DNA of 64,000 bases from an uncultured Eggerthellaceae bacterium (GCA_934617065.1 CAKTTY010000006.1:48384-112383), one strand, 5' to 3'. Shown: positions 7,890 through 16,844, numbered from the stretch's first letter. Translations and numbers: made by a program. The notes: generated by a model from the sequence alone, not told the origin.

Positions 7890-8804
7890 ATGCGAGTGGA
7901 TTTGCAGGGTGGTTCGGTGGAGTTCAAGGCGAGGGAAAGCGTGCTTTCGAAGATCGAGGCTTCGCTTCAGCCAGGATTCGAGCCGGTGCAGCCCAAATAT
8001 GCGGCAACGGTAATGCTGGTGCGTGATTCGGCACCGTTCCAGACGGAATATCGCATCGAAAGCGATCATTTTCCGCCCGATTTCCCAACCGGCCAGGAAC
8101 TGGAAGTGTTTATGCTTCGTCGCGTAAAGACGATGGAATTTGTTCCCGATGCCGTTGTTTTCCCTGGTGGTAGGGTTGACGATCGCGATTCAAACCCTAA
8201 TCTCCCGTGGTGCGGGCCCGCTCCTGCCGAATGGGCTGAGCTCATGGGCTGCACTGAGGACGTGGCGCGACGCGTGGTTGTTGCTGCTGCGCGCGAAGTG
8301 TTCGAAGAGTGCGGCGTTTTGCTGGCAGGCCCTGACGAGCATTCGGTGGTGCAGGATTTGAGCGACCCTTCCTGGCAGGAAGATCGCACCGCTCTGGAAA
8401 ACCACGAGATTGCTTTTGCCGACATGCTCATCCTGCGTGGATTGGTTGTGCGCACCGACTTGCTGGGCCTTATCTCGAACTTCTGCACACCTGAATTTGA
8501 AACGAAGCGATACGACACGTTCTTCTTTTCCGCTCTTATGCCAGAAGGCCAGGTGGCCGATGGCGAAACAAGCGAAGCGCAGATTGCCGACTGGGTAACT
8601 CCCGCGTACGCTATGCGCGCGGGCGACGCAGGCAATTGGCTGGTGTTGGCACCAACCGTCTACAACCTAACCTGCATTGCTTCGGCTCAAAACGCGAAAG
8701 AATTTGTCGAAACGCGTCGTCGACTTACGCGCTTCATGTCGTATCCCATCAAGAAGGAAGACGGCACGTTTATGCTGCATTGCGACTTCCCGAAGCGCAA
8801 ATAG
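7890..8804 (+). CDS. NUDIX hydrolase (NUDT19-like arrangement)
   Basis: 304-residue cytoplasmic pyrophosphohydrolase. The NUDIX motif is present but split: GGR at 93-95 and REVFEECG at 135-142, so the loop between the glycine and the REUxEE helix carries an insertion of roughly 27 residues. That interrupted box is characteristic of the NUDT19/RP2p-type CoA or acyl-CoA diphosphatases. Vertebrate NUDT19 cleaves CoA, but assigning that substrate here is inference. ATG 7890 has an ideal AAAAGGAGG. The next gene, a metallo-beta-lactamase-fold hydrolase, starts 55 bases downstream on the same strand; paired NUDIX and LACTB2-like genes suggest an operon for nucleotide or acyl-CoA clean-up. Confidence 0.88.
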   Translation: MRVDLQGGSVEFKARESVLSKIEASLQPGFEPVQPKYAATVMLVRDSAPFQTEYRIESDHFPPDFPTGQELEVFMLRRVKTMEFVPDAVVFPGGRVDDRDSNPNLPWCGPAPAEWAELMGCTEDVARRVVVAAAREVFEECGVLLAGPDEHSVVQDLSDPSWQEDRTALENHEIAFADMLILRGLVVRTDLLGLISNFCTPEFETKRYDTFFFSALMPEGQVADGETSEAQIADWVTPAYAMRAGDAGNWLVLAPTVYNLTCIASAQNAKEFVETRRRLTRFMSYPIKKEDGTFMLHCDFPKRK

Positions 8805-8859
8805 GCAACGCGGCAAAGCGGGCGTTTTCTTGCCGGCTTGCGAGAAAAGGAGTTGAGCG

Positions 8860-9825
8860 GTGGGCTTCGTAGAGGATGAAACGCCCTGGTGCGGTGGGTG
8901 TGTAAGTGCGCGCGTTCGGTGCGTGCGCGCGAACAACCCCAGCCCCATGACGTACGTGGGGACCAATTCGTGGATCGTGGCAGAGCCAGGTGCCAAGGAA
9001 TGTGTGGTGATAGACCCCGCCCCTGCCGGCGAGCAGGTTCAGCGTATTCTGGCGACATGCGTTGAGGCGGGGCTGCGAATTGGGGCTATTGTTGCCACGC
9101 ACGACCACCCCGATCACATCGAGGGAATTCCCGAACTTGTTGCGGCAACGGGCGCCCCGGTGTACGCGCCGCGCACGAGCCGTATCGAGCAGTTGCTGCA
9201 GAAGTATGCGTCTGCGAAGCGTGTTGGTGCGAAGCGCACGTGCTCGGAAGGTGCCGAGGACGCAGGTGCGGTCGAAGTTGCGGCAACGGCTGAATCTGAT
9301 TCGGGGAGCTCGCCTCATTCTTGCGAGGAAAAAGCTGGCTGGGGCGCTGGCGTCCAAACGCTTCCCGAGGGTTCATTCCGTCCCTTTGAAGGGGCGCCGG
9401 AGTTTGAGGTAATCGCTCTTCCTGGCCATTCGGAAGATTCGGTAGGCTTGCTTCTTCCCGCAGAGCAATCCCTGTTCACGGGCGATGTACTGTTTCGTCA
9501 TGGGCCCACGGTGGTATTCCACCCTGATGGGGTACTGGCCAGTTATTTCGCCAGCCTTGACGCACTAGAGCAGTTGGTTCGCGAAGGTCGGGTGCAGTGC
9601 TTCTATCCCGGGCATGGGTATCCCATCGACGACCCGCTGCCCATCATCGAAGCCACGCGAAAGCATCGCGTTGATCGCTTGGACCAGGTGAAGGAAGCGT
9701 TGAATGCGGGCACGCCCGCCGAACCCGATGCGTTGTTCGACGTGGTGTATCGGGGCGTGAACCCTGCTCTGCGCATGCCTTCCATTCGAAGCATCCGCGC
9801 GCAGTTGAAGTTTCTGGGAGTATAG
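8860..9825 (+). CDS. Metallo-beta-lactamase-fold hydrolase (LACTB2/glyoxalase II-like)
   Basis: 321 residues, GTG start 8860 preceded by AAAAGGAG. The zinc-binding signature THDHPDH is at residues 80-86, followed by PGHSEDS, FTGDVLF and YPGHG, the usual order of MBL-fold metal ligands. A C-terminal helical segment (IIEATRKHRVDRLDQVKEAL) resembles LACTB2-like enzymes. Between about residues 127 and 170 lies a low-complexity insertion rich in Ala, Glu and Ser. Likely a thioester, phosphodiester or RNA hydrolase; the substrate is unknown. It follows the NUDIX gene in a probable operon. Its last codons and TAG stop lie inside a palindromic repeat element (9814-9946), so the C-terminus was probably set by insertion of that element. 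Confidence 0.87.
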   Translation: MGFVEDETPWCGGCVSARVRCVRANNPSPMTYVGTNSWIVAEPGAKECVVIDPAPAGEQVQRILATCVEAGLRIGAIVATHDHPDHIEGIPELVAATGAPVYAPRTSRIEQLLQKYASAKRVGAKRTCSEGAEDAGAVEVAATAESDSGSSPHSCEEKAGWGAGVQTLPEGSFRPFEGAPEFEVIALPGHSEDSVGLLLPAEQSLFTGDVLFRHGPTVVFHPDGVLASYFASLDALEQLVREGRVQCFYPGHGYPIDDPLPIIEATRKHRVDRLDQVKEALNAGTPAEPDALFDVVYRGVNPALRMPSIRSIRAQLKFLGV

Positions 9826-9946
9826 GGACAGGTCCCATTTTCCCACTTAGCCATAGCGCATAAAGAAAGGGCCTTGCTTGCGAATCCAATCACAAGCAAG
9901 GCCCTGTTTGTTGGGCGGGAAATGGGATCTGTCCCCATACTCCCAG
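9814..9946. repeat. Palindromic element with ATAGGGACAGGT ends and internal terminator, copy 1
   Basis: Ends 9814-9842 and 9918-9945 are inverted repeats of about 29 bp with few mismatches (GGGAGTATAGGGACAGGT-type). Inside is a 13-bp-arm hairpin (9868-9880 with 9893-9905) followed by TGTTTG. It overlaps the stop of the upstream gene and ends 10 bases from the cstA stop, so it probably acts as the terminator for both converging genes. A related copy lies at 30912-31163. Confidence 0.8.
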
Positions 9947-9955
9947 TTCGCAGCG

Positions 9956-11746
9956 TTATTCTGCAGCGGCCTTCTTCTTGCCGAAGATGGTCTTTGCGCC
10001 CTTAACGGCCAAGACAACAGCCAGTACGAAGAGCACGGCAGCAAGTACTGCCTGAACGCCAGCGGCGAACGGATCGCCGGCGCCAGCCATAAGTGCGGTG
10101 CACTTGGCCTGCAGCGTCATGACCAGCGAAGTGAGCGTAACAACCAGCATGAATACCATGGGGATGTAGAACATCTTGTTGTTGCGTCCTGCGTTGCCCA
10201 GCCATGCGCATACTGCCAGAAGGGCAAGAGCGGCAAGCAGCTGGTTGGCGGCGCCGAACAGAGGCCAGATGATGGTGTAGCCAGTCATGCCGAGGCCAAC
10301 GCCCAGAACTACAGTAATGAGGGTTGCAACGAAGGGGTTGGTCAGAACCTTGCGAGCGCCCGTGGCTTCGTCCATGGACTTGCCGGCGGGAACCCACAGC
10401 TCCTGGAACATGTAACGGCCCAAACGGGTTGCCGTGTCGAGCGAGGTGAGGCAGAAGGCGGAAACAGCCAGGATCAGCAGGGTGTAGGCGATGCCCTCAA
10501 TGTTTTCGAGGCCAGGGATGCAAGCCAGCATCTGGGAAAGGCCACCTGCAAAAACAGCGGTCGGGGATGCGTAGCCGCCCGCGCAGTACTTCGTCCAAAC
10601 GAAACCAACGGCGCAGAGGGAGATGATTGCCAGCAGGCATTCGATCAGCATGCCGCCGTAAGCGATGGGGCGAGCGTTCTTTTCGTTATCCAGCTGCTTG
10701 GAAGTGGTGCCGGAGGCAACTAGGCTGTGGAAGCCGGAGATTGCACCGCAAGCGATGGTGATGAACAGGGCGGGGAACAGGAAGCCAGATGCGGCAGCCT
10801 TATTCATCATGGCCTTGCCGGTGGCGGGGTCGATGATGGCGTTGCCGTTTGCGTCAACTGCAGCGTTCGTTGCGTAGAAGTCGGTGAATGCGGGGATCTG
10901 CAGGTTGGAGGCATCGCCGGTGATGGAGGCGCCCACAATGCCGATGAGCGAAAGGGCGATCATGCCGTACAGCAGGAACGAGCTCAAGAAGTCGCGGGGC
11001 TGAAGCAGGATCCAAACGGGGGCAACGGCAGCAACCATGATGTATACGCCCAGCAGGATCATCCATGTGGTGTAGTCGAGCGAGATCAGGGGGAAGCTGT
11101 AGCCGACGGCAACCAGGACAACGATGATCGCGATGGCGATGATGATGTTGGCAGCGGTGGGGATCTCACGGCCGCGGGTAGCCAGGCCGTATACGATTGC
11201 CACAACGATGAACAGCACAGAAATCATTGCGGTGCGCTGATTTGCCAGGTTAGAAGCCTCGGTTGCGTTTGCCAAATTAACGGCGAAGGTATTGGCGACG
11301 ATGGAAGCGAACGCGGCAACAACCAGGACCAGGGTCAGGTAAGCAAAGATGCAGAACAGCTTTTTCGCGGTATCGTCGATGTTTTCGGCGATAACCGTCG
11401 CGATGGTCTGGCCCTTATGGCGCAAAGATGCGAACAGAGCGCCAAAGTCATGAACGGCGCCGAAGAAGATGCCGCCAATCAACACCCACAGCAGAACGGG
11501 AACCCAGCCAAATACGGCAGCCTGAATGGGGCCGTTGATGGGGCCAGCGCCGGCAATCGAGGAAAAGTGGTGGCCAAGCAAGATGTAGGGCTTGGTGGGC
11601 ACGTAGTCTACGCCGTCGTGCATTTCTTGCGCGGGGGTAGGGCGACTGGGGTCAACACCCCACTGCTTTGCCAGCCATCCGCCGTACAGCACGTAGCCGA
11701 TTACGAGGATGGCAAGGCCGCCCAGAAGGACGATCATTGCGTTCAT
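9956..11746 (-). CDS. cstA: Carbon starvation protein A, peptide/pyruvate transporter
   Basis: 596 residues with about 16 hydrophobic segments, matching the CstA family over its length. Family blocks include YVPTKPYILLGHHFSSIAGAGPI near residues 50-72, FFGAVHDFGALFASLRHKGQ, CGAISGFHSLVASGTTSKQ and the long C-terminal transmembrane region. Known CstA proteins import peptides or pyruvate during carbon limitation. ATG at 11746 is preceded by AGAAAGG; the longer open frame upstream overlaps the neighbouring gene. The gene upstream (11773-12303) ends only 26 bases away, so the two are probably co-transcribed. The small YbdD/YjiX partner typical of Enterobacteria is absent here. Confidence 0.95.
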   Translation of the reverse strand: MNAMIVLLGGLAILVIGYVLYGGWLAKQWGVDPSRPTPAQEMHDGVDYVPTKPYILLGHHFSSIAGAGPINGPIQAAVFGWVPVLLWVLIGGIFFGAVHDFGALFASLRHKGQTIATVIAENIDDTAKKLFCIFAYLTLVLVVAAFASIVANTFAVNLANATEASNLANQRTAMISVLFIVVAIVYGLATRGREIPTAANIIIAIAIIVVLVAVGYSFPLISLDYTTWMILLGVYIMVAAVAPVWILLQPRDFLSSFLLYGMIALSLIGIVGASITGDASNLQIPAFTDFYATNAAVDANGNAIIDPATGKAMMNKAAASGFLFPALFITIACGAISGFHSLVASGTTSKQLDNEKNARPIAYGGMLIECLLAIISLCAVGFVWTKYCAGGYASPTAVFAGGLSQMLACIPGLENIEGIAYTLLILAVSAFCLTSLDTATRLGRYMFQELWVPAGKSMDEATGARKVLTNPFVATLITVVLGVGLGMTGYTIIWPLFGAANQLLAALALLAVCAWLGNAGRNNKMFYIPMVFMLVVTLTSLVMTLQAKCTALMAGAGDPFAAGVQAVLAAVLFVLAVVLAVKGAKTIFGKKKAAAE

Positions 11747-11772
11747 CTCTGAACCTTTCTTGTTATGGGACC

Positions 11773-12303
11773 TTACTTGATCAATGCCAAGTTGCTGGAA
11801 AGAACTTCTTTCAGCTGCTTTCCAGCGTTGTTGGCAACCACGCTTTTGTCCGTAGGCAGGGAAAGGTCTACCACGGCTAGGCGGAGGTCGGTCCAACCGC
11901 GAAACCCGAAGCGATATTCCTTGTGGAAGCGCGTTTTCTTTGCCAGTTTGCGCGCTGCTTCGGTGGTGCGGTTGGCGATGATCACGAGCGAAAGGGCAGA
12001 GGACATATGGTTCGGTCCAGCATCAACTTTGCGAAGGGCTTTTTCCTGCATGAAGGAAATCTCTTCAGCAAGCTGTGCTTCGTCGAGCTCGTCAACGCAT
12101 TCGAAGAACATGAAATCGTGCGTGTTCACTTCCCAAAGCTTTGCGCGTTTTACCAGCACATATTTTTCGCCGTAGGTGTGGTATTCCGCGAAGGCGGGGA
12201 AGGTGCGACCTTCAAAAAGATAGTCTCTCCTGATGTCGTAAAAAGACTTGTGAGCTGCAAGGACGCGTTCCAACAGGTCTGTGCGCATGTCTTCCGCCGT
12301 CAC
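11773..12303 (-). CDS. Unknown protein encoded directly upstream of cstA
   Basis: 176 residues, soluble, mixed alpha/beta, no signal peptide or membrane segment. I do not recognise the family. Notable blocks are FAEYHTYGEKYVLVKRAKLWEV, HDFMFFECVDELDE and VIIANRTTEAARKLAKKTRF. The GTG start at 12303 has a perfect GGAGG a few bases upstream. The stop is 26 bases from the cstA start, with an AGAAAGG site for cstA between, so the two form an operon. A role in regulating or supporting CstA is inferred from position only. The region upstream has a TAGAAT -10-like hexamer (minus strand, 12384-12389) and a short hairpin in the presumed leader. Confidence 0.82.
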   Translation of the reverse strand: MTAEDMRTDLLERVLAAHKSFYDIRRDYLFEGRTFPAFAEYHTYGEKYVLVKRAKLWEVNTHDFMFFECVDELDEAQLAEEISFMQEKALRKVDAGPNHMSSALSLVIIANRTTEAARKLAKKTRFHKEYRFGFRGWTDLRLAVVDLSLPTDKSVVANNAGKQLKEVLSSNLALIK

Positions 12304-12540
12304 AGCAAGCCTCCTTCCGCATCACGAGGGGCCATCAATTCTCCGAAAGAATCGATCTCCTCTACTTTTTCACAAGTGGGTTGATTCTAAAACTAATTAT
12401 TTGTTGCGTAACAATTAATTTCGATAACAGCACCGTAGCGGGGAAATGTCGGAGTGAACGGGTTCATTAGTGCCCTCGCGGCGCAGTTGGCTCCGTGGCC
12501 GGTGTTGCCCGCGGCCGACGGCACCATCCCGTAGTCGGCA

Positions 12541-12945
12541 GGCAGCGTACCAACGCCGTCCCGCGCCCCGTGACAGAGCCCCGCAACCGACAGACCGCGC
12601 ATGCCAATGCCGCCCTGCGCCCGGCAGGCCGCGCGCGCCTGGGGCTGACTGCCTCCGTGTTCCAACGGACGGCGCGCCCGAAGCTGGCGGCTTCGCTCCG
12701 ACGCAGCGCATACCTGCACCAGCCCCGCGTCTGGCTAGCGGACAGTGCGGCGGTGCGTATGCGTGCCCGAGCCGTGACTGTGCGCACCAATGCCGCCCTG
12801 CACCCGGCAGGCCGTACGCGTCCACCGCCGACGGCCCCGCGCCCCGTGACAGAGCCCCGCAACTGGCGGGCCGATCGCCAATGCCGCCCTGCGCCCGGCG
12901 GGCCGCGCGCGCCCGTCGCAGCCCCCGCGTCTGGCTAGCGCCATG
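12541..12945. repeat. GC-rich degenerate repeat block
   Basis: A unit of roughly 90 bp containing CCAATGCCGCCCTGCGCCC, GGCAGGCCGCGCGCGCC and CCGTGACAGAGCCCCGCAA recurs (about 12548, 12603, 12787, 12879). A further copy is at 13588. The long open frames on both strands here arise from base composition and are not credible genes. Confidence 0.65.
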
Positions 12946-12993
12946 GCGGGAACGGGCATCCTGCACTCTTGCGCAGCTGAAGAGCGGCTTTGT

Positions 12994-13482
12994 TGGCAAG
13001 ATGCGGCTGCGATTCGTCCTCAGGCGGCCAGGCATGGCAATACGCATCCGCGATGCGTTCCATGGAGGCCGGTGCCATGGCAACGCGTGTTCGCGATGCG
13101 CTCTCGGCCGTTCGGCAACGGCAAGATGCTCGCGAAATGCGCTCCTCAGCGTCCGGCAGTGGCAATATGTCGACGCTATGCATCCCCTAGCGCCTAGCGA
13201 TGGCGATATATCGACGCTATGCGTTCCTGGGCGGCCATCCGTGGCAATTTTCTCGCTTCATGCATCCCTGAAGGGGCCTCGGACGGGAAAAGCGCCCCTC
13301 CCTGGCAACATATCGCCGCTGTGTATCCAAAACGAGCTGATTTTGGCAAGATTCGCGCGCCATGCATCCGAAAAGCGCTGCAAATCGCCTTTCGGGAATG
13401 CATAGCGCGCAGATCTTGCCAGGGAGGGCCCCTTTTCGCTTCACTGACCCCTCGAATCACGCATGGCGTGCGAATCTTGCCA
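12994..13482 (+). repeat. Array of 41-bp units, left copy
   Basis: Units start at 12994, 13035, 13078, 13119, 13160, 13201, 13242, 13303 and 13344. Spacings are 41, 43, 41, 41, 41, 41, 61 and 41 bp. Each begins TGGCAA-AT (or a close variant), then a CGC core and ATGC-TCC, then a variable 10-15 bp tail. The last unit runs into its own mirror image (palindromic module 13344-13421), after which one more unit reads on the opposite strand, ending TTGCCA at 13482. The stretch 13119-13482 is mirrored at 16481-16844. Period 41 is not a multiple of three, so this is not coding. Confidence 0.8.
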
Positions 13483-13552
13483 CGATTCAGCGCTCGTAAG
13501 GTCTTACGCGCGGAAGGCTGGAGGAGATGGGTCGTTGTAAGCGCGCTTTGCA

Positions 13553-13740
13553 TTGAGGCCGACGGCCCCGCGCCGCGACCGGCAGGCAGCGCACCAACGC
13601 CGTCCTGCGCCCAGCGGGCCGCGCACGCCCGCGGCCAACGGCCCCGCTTTCGTGACGAAGCCCCGCACCGGCAGACCGCGCACGCCCGTTGCAGCCACCG
13701 CGTTTGGCGAGCGTACGGTGCGGCGGCGCGTGTGCTTACC
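13553..13740. repeat. Second GC-rich block related to 12541-12945
   Basis: ACCAACGCCGTCCTGCGCCC and CGTGACGAAGCCCCGCA repeat the units of the earlier block. The region up to 13900 is non-coding. Confidence 0.5.
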
Positions 13741-13904
13741 CGAGCTGCGGCTGCCCGCAGCAGCCTCCGCGGTCGGCGCTTCTTGGCAGCCGCCCGCCCT
13801 ATGGCGCGTCCCGTTTCGCAACTGTCCGCGCTCCCGCGGCACGCCTGGTCCCATAACCGCTCGCCCCGCAGCCGACGTTGCGGCGAATGGACGGTGCGGG
13901 CGTG

Positions 13905-13994
13905 CCCATCCCACTGCAACCGCCCGACCCATGGCCCATCCCACGGCAACCGCCCGCCCCATGGCGTCCCGTTTCGCAGCCGCCCGCTCCACGG
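13905..13994. repeat. Threefold 30-bp tandem repeat
   Basis: Units at 13905, 13935 and 13965, each exactly 30 bp, of the form CCCATCCCAC-GCAACCGCCCG then -CCCATGG; the third is more diverged. It lies between the repeat blocks and the 3' end of the acyl-CoA ligase. Confidence 0.65.
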
Positions 13995-14136
13995 CACGTC
14001 CTGCCCCCACAGTTGTCTATCCGCGCTCCTTTGGTCGGCAGCGGTTTTCCTCGACGCAGCGCACAAAAAAGCGACCAGCTGAACGCTGGTCGCTTTGGCA
14101 GTTTGCCACTTTGGCAGTTCGTGGATTATACGCAGA

Positions 14137-15774
14137 TTATTCAGCGCGTTCCTTCAGGCGACGATCAAGCTCGTCGGCCAGCTGATGGCGCTTGACCTTG
14201 CCGGATTCCGTCATGGGAATAGCGTCGATGAACTCGATGTGCTCGGGACGCAAGCGCTTGGCTACGCCGATGGAGTCAAGATATTCCGCGATGGAATCGA
14301 GCGTGGGCGTAACGTCGCCGGTTTGCACGATGAAGGTGCAGATACGCTCGCCCAAGCGATCATCGGGCAAGCCGATAGTGGCATGGGCGCCAACGCCAGG
14401 GCAGCCGTCCAGGTTGTTGTCCACTTCGTTTGCGGAGATGTTGATGCCGCCGCGAATGAGGATTTCCTTCTTGCGGCCGTTGATCTTTACGCGGCCTTCT
14501 TCGTCCTGAATGCACAGGTCGCCCGAGAAGAACCAGCCGTCGTCATTCAGGTCTTTCGCGGTTGCTTCAGGGTTCTTCAAATAGCCGCTGAACATATGAG
14601 GTCCGCGGGAGATTTCTTCGCCCTGGGTGCCATGGGGCACCTCGTTGCCGCGTTCGTCGACAACCTTGACCTCGATGCCCTCAAAGGCAACGCCCGACCA
14701 GTTACCGTTCCATTCCAGGCAATGCTCGGGGGGAACTGCCAGGTGGGGGCAGCTTTCGGTAGAGCCGTAGCATTCGCACAGTTTCAGGCCGTGCTCGTGC
14801 GCGCGCTGGACCATAGTGCCCGGTACGGGAGCGCCGCCACAGATGTAGAGCTTCAGCGTTTCGAACTTCAGGTCGTTTTCCTCGGCACAGTTAAGCAGGT
14901 CGAAGATGAACGGAGTGGCGCCCATCGACCAGGTTACGCCTTCGTTGTTCATGATTTCGATTGCCTCGCGAGCGCGGAATTCTTGCTGCAGAACAACGCG
15001 ACCGCCCAGAAGCAGCGGCGTGATAAGACCATGGTTAAAGCCAGTGGCGTGGTTCAGCGGTGCAGGCATGAACATGACGTCGTCCTGCGTAAGGTGCAGG
15101 CCGCGGCTAAACGTGGTTTCAGAGAAAATGAGTGCGTTGTGAGAGATCAGAACCGCCTTCGGACGACCGGTGGTGCCAGAAGTGGAAAGGATCAAGACCA
15201 CATCGTCTGATTTGCTGCCAGGGTTTTCGCGATAGGGCTCATACGTTTCGCAGATCTGCTTTAACGTGATGGCGCCGTGCGATTCGACTGTTTTGTCGTG
15301 AACGCAAATAGCATCTTTGGAAAGCGTAGGAATGCGATCGACTGCGGAAAGAATCTGGTCTTCGAAGTTGGTCTTGTGATGGAAGGTGGGGCACATAAAT
15401 GCTTTGCTTTCCACCAGATTCATGGAGTAGATCAAGTCTTCGTCGTTAAAAGTGACGGGAAGCGGATGGCTTACCGCTCCAACCTTCAAGCAGGCGACGT
15501 AGAGGATGCAGAATTCTGACCAAGGTGGCATCTGGTAGGAAACCACGTCGCCGTTTTTCACGCCAACTTCGTGGAGCCAAGCTGCCAGGCGCGATGCTTT
15601 GTCGTCGATTTCGGCGTAGGTGTAACGCACGCCTAGATTGTCGCTTACGTATTCGCGATCAGGGAAAGCGGCAACCTGGGTATTCCAGATGTCGTTTAAG
15701 GTACGTTCGGTCCAGTACCCCTTCTCGTAATACTCTTTCTTGTTCTTTTCGTTGACCTTCAAGTCCGTAATCAT
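14137..15774 (-). CDS. AMP-forming acyl-CoA synthetase (acid-CoA ligase)
   Basis: 545-residue ANL-superfamily enzyme that activates a carboxylic acid to its acyl-CoA via an acyl-adenylate. Motifs in order: P-loop-like STSGTTGRPKA (197-207), YGSTESCPH, SGDL, and the hinge and C-terminal lysine block INGRKKEILIRGG ... MTESGKVKRHQL. The stretch VSYQMPPWSEFCILYVACLKVGAVSHPL resembles dihydroxybenzoate and cyclohexanecarboxylate ligases, and CaiC-like enzymes are also similar, so the substrate is open. The start at 15774 is favoured because GCGAGG precedes MITDLK; MKRGIM five codons upstream has no site. It is the only gene between two mirror-image 364-bp repeat arrays. No operon partner. A functional link to the crotonase at 3.4 kb is speculation. 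Confidence 0.9.
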   Translation of the reverse strand: MITDLKVNEKNKKEYYEKGYWTERTLNDIWNTQVAAFPDREYVSDNLGVRYTYAEIDDKASRLAAWLHEVGVKNGDVVSYQMPPWSEFCILYVACLKVGAVSHPLPVTFNDEDLIYSMNLVESKAFMCPTFHHKTNFEDQILSAVDRIPTLSKDAICVHDKTVESHGAITLKQICETYEPYRENPGSKSDDVVLILSTSGTTGRPKAVLISHNALIFSETTFSRGLHLTQDDVMFMPAPLNHATGFNHGLITPLLLGGRVVLQQEFRAREAIEIMNNEGVTWSMGATPFIFDLLNCAEENDLKFETLKLYICGGAPVPGTMVQRAHEHGLKLCECYGSTESCPHLAVPPEHCLEWNGNWSGVAFEGIEVKVVDERGNEVPHGTQGEEISRGPHMFSGYLKNPEATAKDLNDDGWFFSGDLCIQDEEGRVKINGRKKEILIRGGINISANEVDNNLDGCPGVGAHATIGLPDDRLGERICTFIVQTGDVTPTLDSIAEYLDSIGVAKRLRPEHIEFIDAIPMTESGKVKRHQLADELDRRLKERAE

Positions 15775-16480
15775 GATTCCTCGCTTCATGAGGCAGACCC
15801 ACGGATTTGTGGCTGCCTGGTTCCTCGGAACGAACCTCCCCCTACAAGCGCGCGTGTAATCCAACGTAAATTCCTGCTTACGTGAGTAGGCGCGCTTAAC
15901 CCAAAGTATAGCGCTAATCTTCAGGGGGTTGGGTGCTGTGCCTGGGTGCCTGAAATGGGCTTTAGGGTCTGTTTTGTCGCATATTTCACTCTGCGGAACA
16001 CGAAACCGATGTTTTGTGGCATAAACTGTCGCGAAAGTGCGAAATGCAGTTCTGGTGCCGCTGCATTTAGATACTTTTATTGGACAGAATTTGACTTTTA
16101 GCCATCAGATTTCCATGCAATTAAAAACTAGTGAGTGCTTTAGGGCTCAGTTTTTTCCTTTAGGGTTCGTTTTTGCCAAAACGTCGGCATTTTGGCTCTG
16201 GCCGACACCTTCTCGCTCTCGCGATTCTCGCAAAACCGTTCAACATAGTTCAGCCAATCCATGCCGTTGGCTTTCGAGTTGCGCTTCGGCGTAGCGGTTG
16301 CGGGCGGTTTGGCGCCGTTCGGCGGAGCCGAGGTTGCGAGCGCTCGGGCGGTTTGGCGCTGTGTCGGGTGGCGCGTTCCGAAGGCTGCCGCGCCATGAGG
16401 GCGGCGCCGTGGTTGCGGGCGGCTCGCGCTGTTCGGCGGCATAGGGGTTGCGAGCGCCAGGACGGTTCGTCGACGCCGGA
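15775..16480. other. Intergenic region upstream of the acyl-CoA ligase
   Basis: The first 370 bases are comparatively AT-rich and presumably contain the ligase promoter; I could not fix one. From 16290 to 16450 there are GC-rich repeats built on GGTTGCGAGCG and GGCGGTTTGGCGC. No gene is seen. Confidence 0.4.
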
Positions 16481-16844
16481 TGGCAGGATTCGCGCGCCGT
16501 GCATGATTCGAGGGGTCAGTGCAGCGAAAGGGGCCCCTTCCTGGCAAGATCTGCGCGCTATGCATTCCCGAAAGGCGATTTGCGGCGCTTTTCGGATGCA
16601 TGGCGCGCATATCTTGCCAATGCCAGCTCGTTTTGGATGCATGGCGGCGATATGTTGCCAGGAAGGGGCGCTTTTCCTGCCCGAGGCCACTTTTGGGATG
16701 CATGAAGCGAAAAAATTGCCACGGATTGCCGCCTGGGAACGCACCACGGCGAAATCCTGCCATTGCCAGGCATCCGAGAGCGCATAGCGTCGATATCTTG
16801 CCATGGCCAGGTGCTTGAGAGCGCATAGCGTCGCCATATTGCCG
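16481..16844 (-). repeat. Array of 41-bp units, right copy (inverted relative to the left array)
   Basis: Read on the minus strand this matches 13119-13482 unit by unit (41, 41, 41, 61, 41 bp, then the palindromic module), with the same total length of 364 bp. The most similar part is the last four modules, including GAAAAGCGC-GCAAATCGCC. The two copies face each other across about 3 kb carrying the acyl-CoA ligase gene. Confidence 0.8.

Noticed and set aside
10727..11752. 341-codon open frame antisense to cstA
   Set aside because: Gly/Asp/Asn-rich composition is the mirror of membrane-helix codons; not a protein-like sequence.
12994..13482. CRISPR array
   Set aside because: Units have degenerate, not identical, repeats and tails too short for spacers; no cas genes in the window; orientation flips inside the array.
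13194..14066. Long open frames through the repeat zone, with similar peptides at 16250-17974
   Set aside because: The similarity of the translated peptides follows from the DNA repeat itself. The 41-bp period shifts the frame, and no start signals exist.
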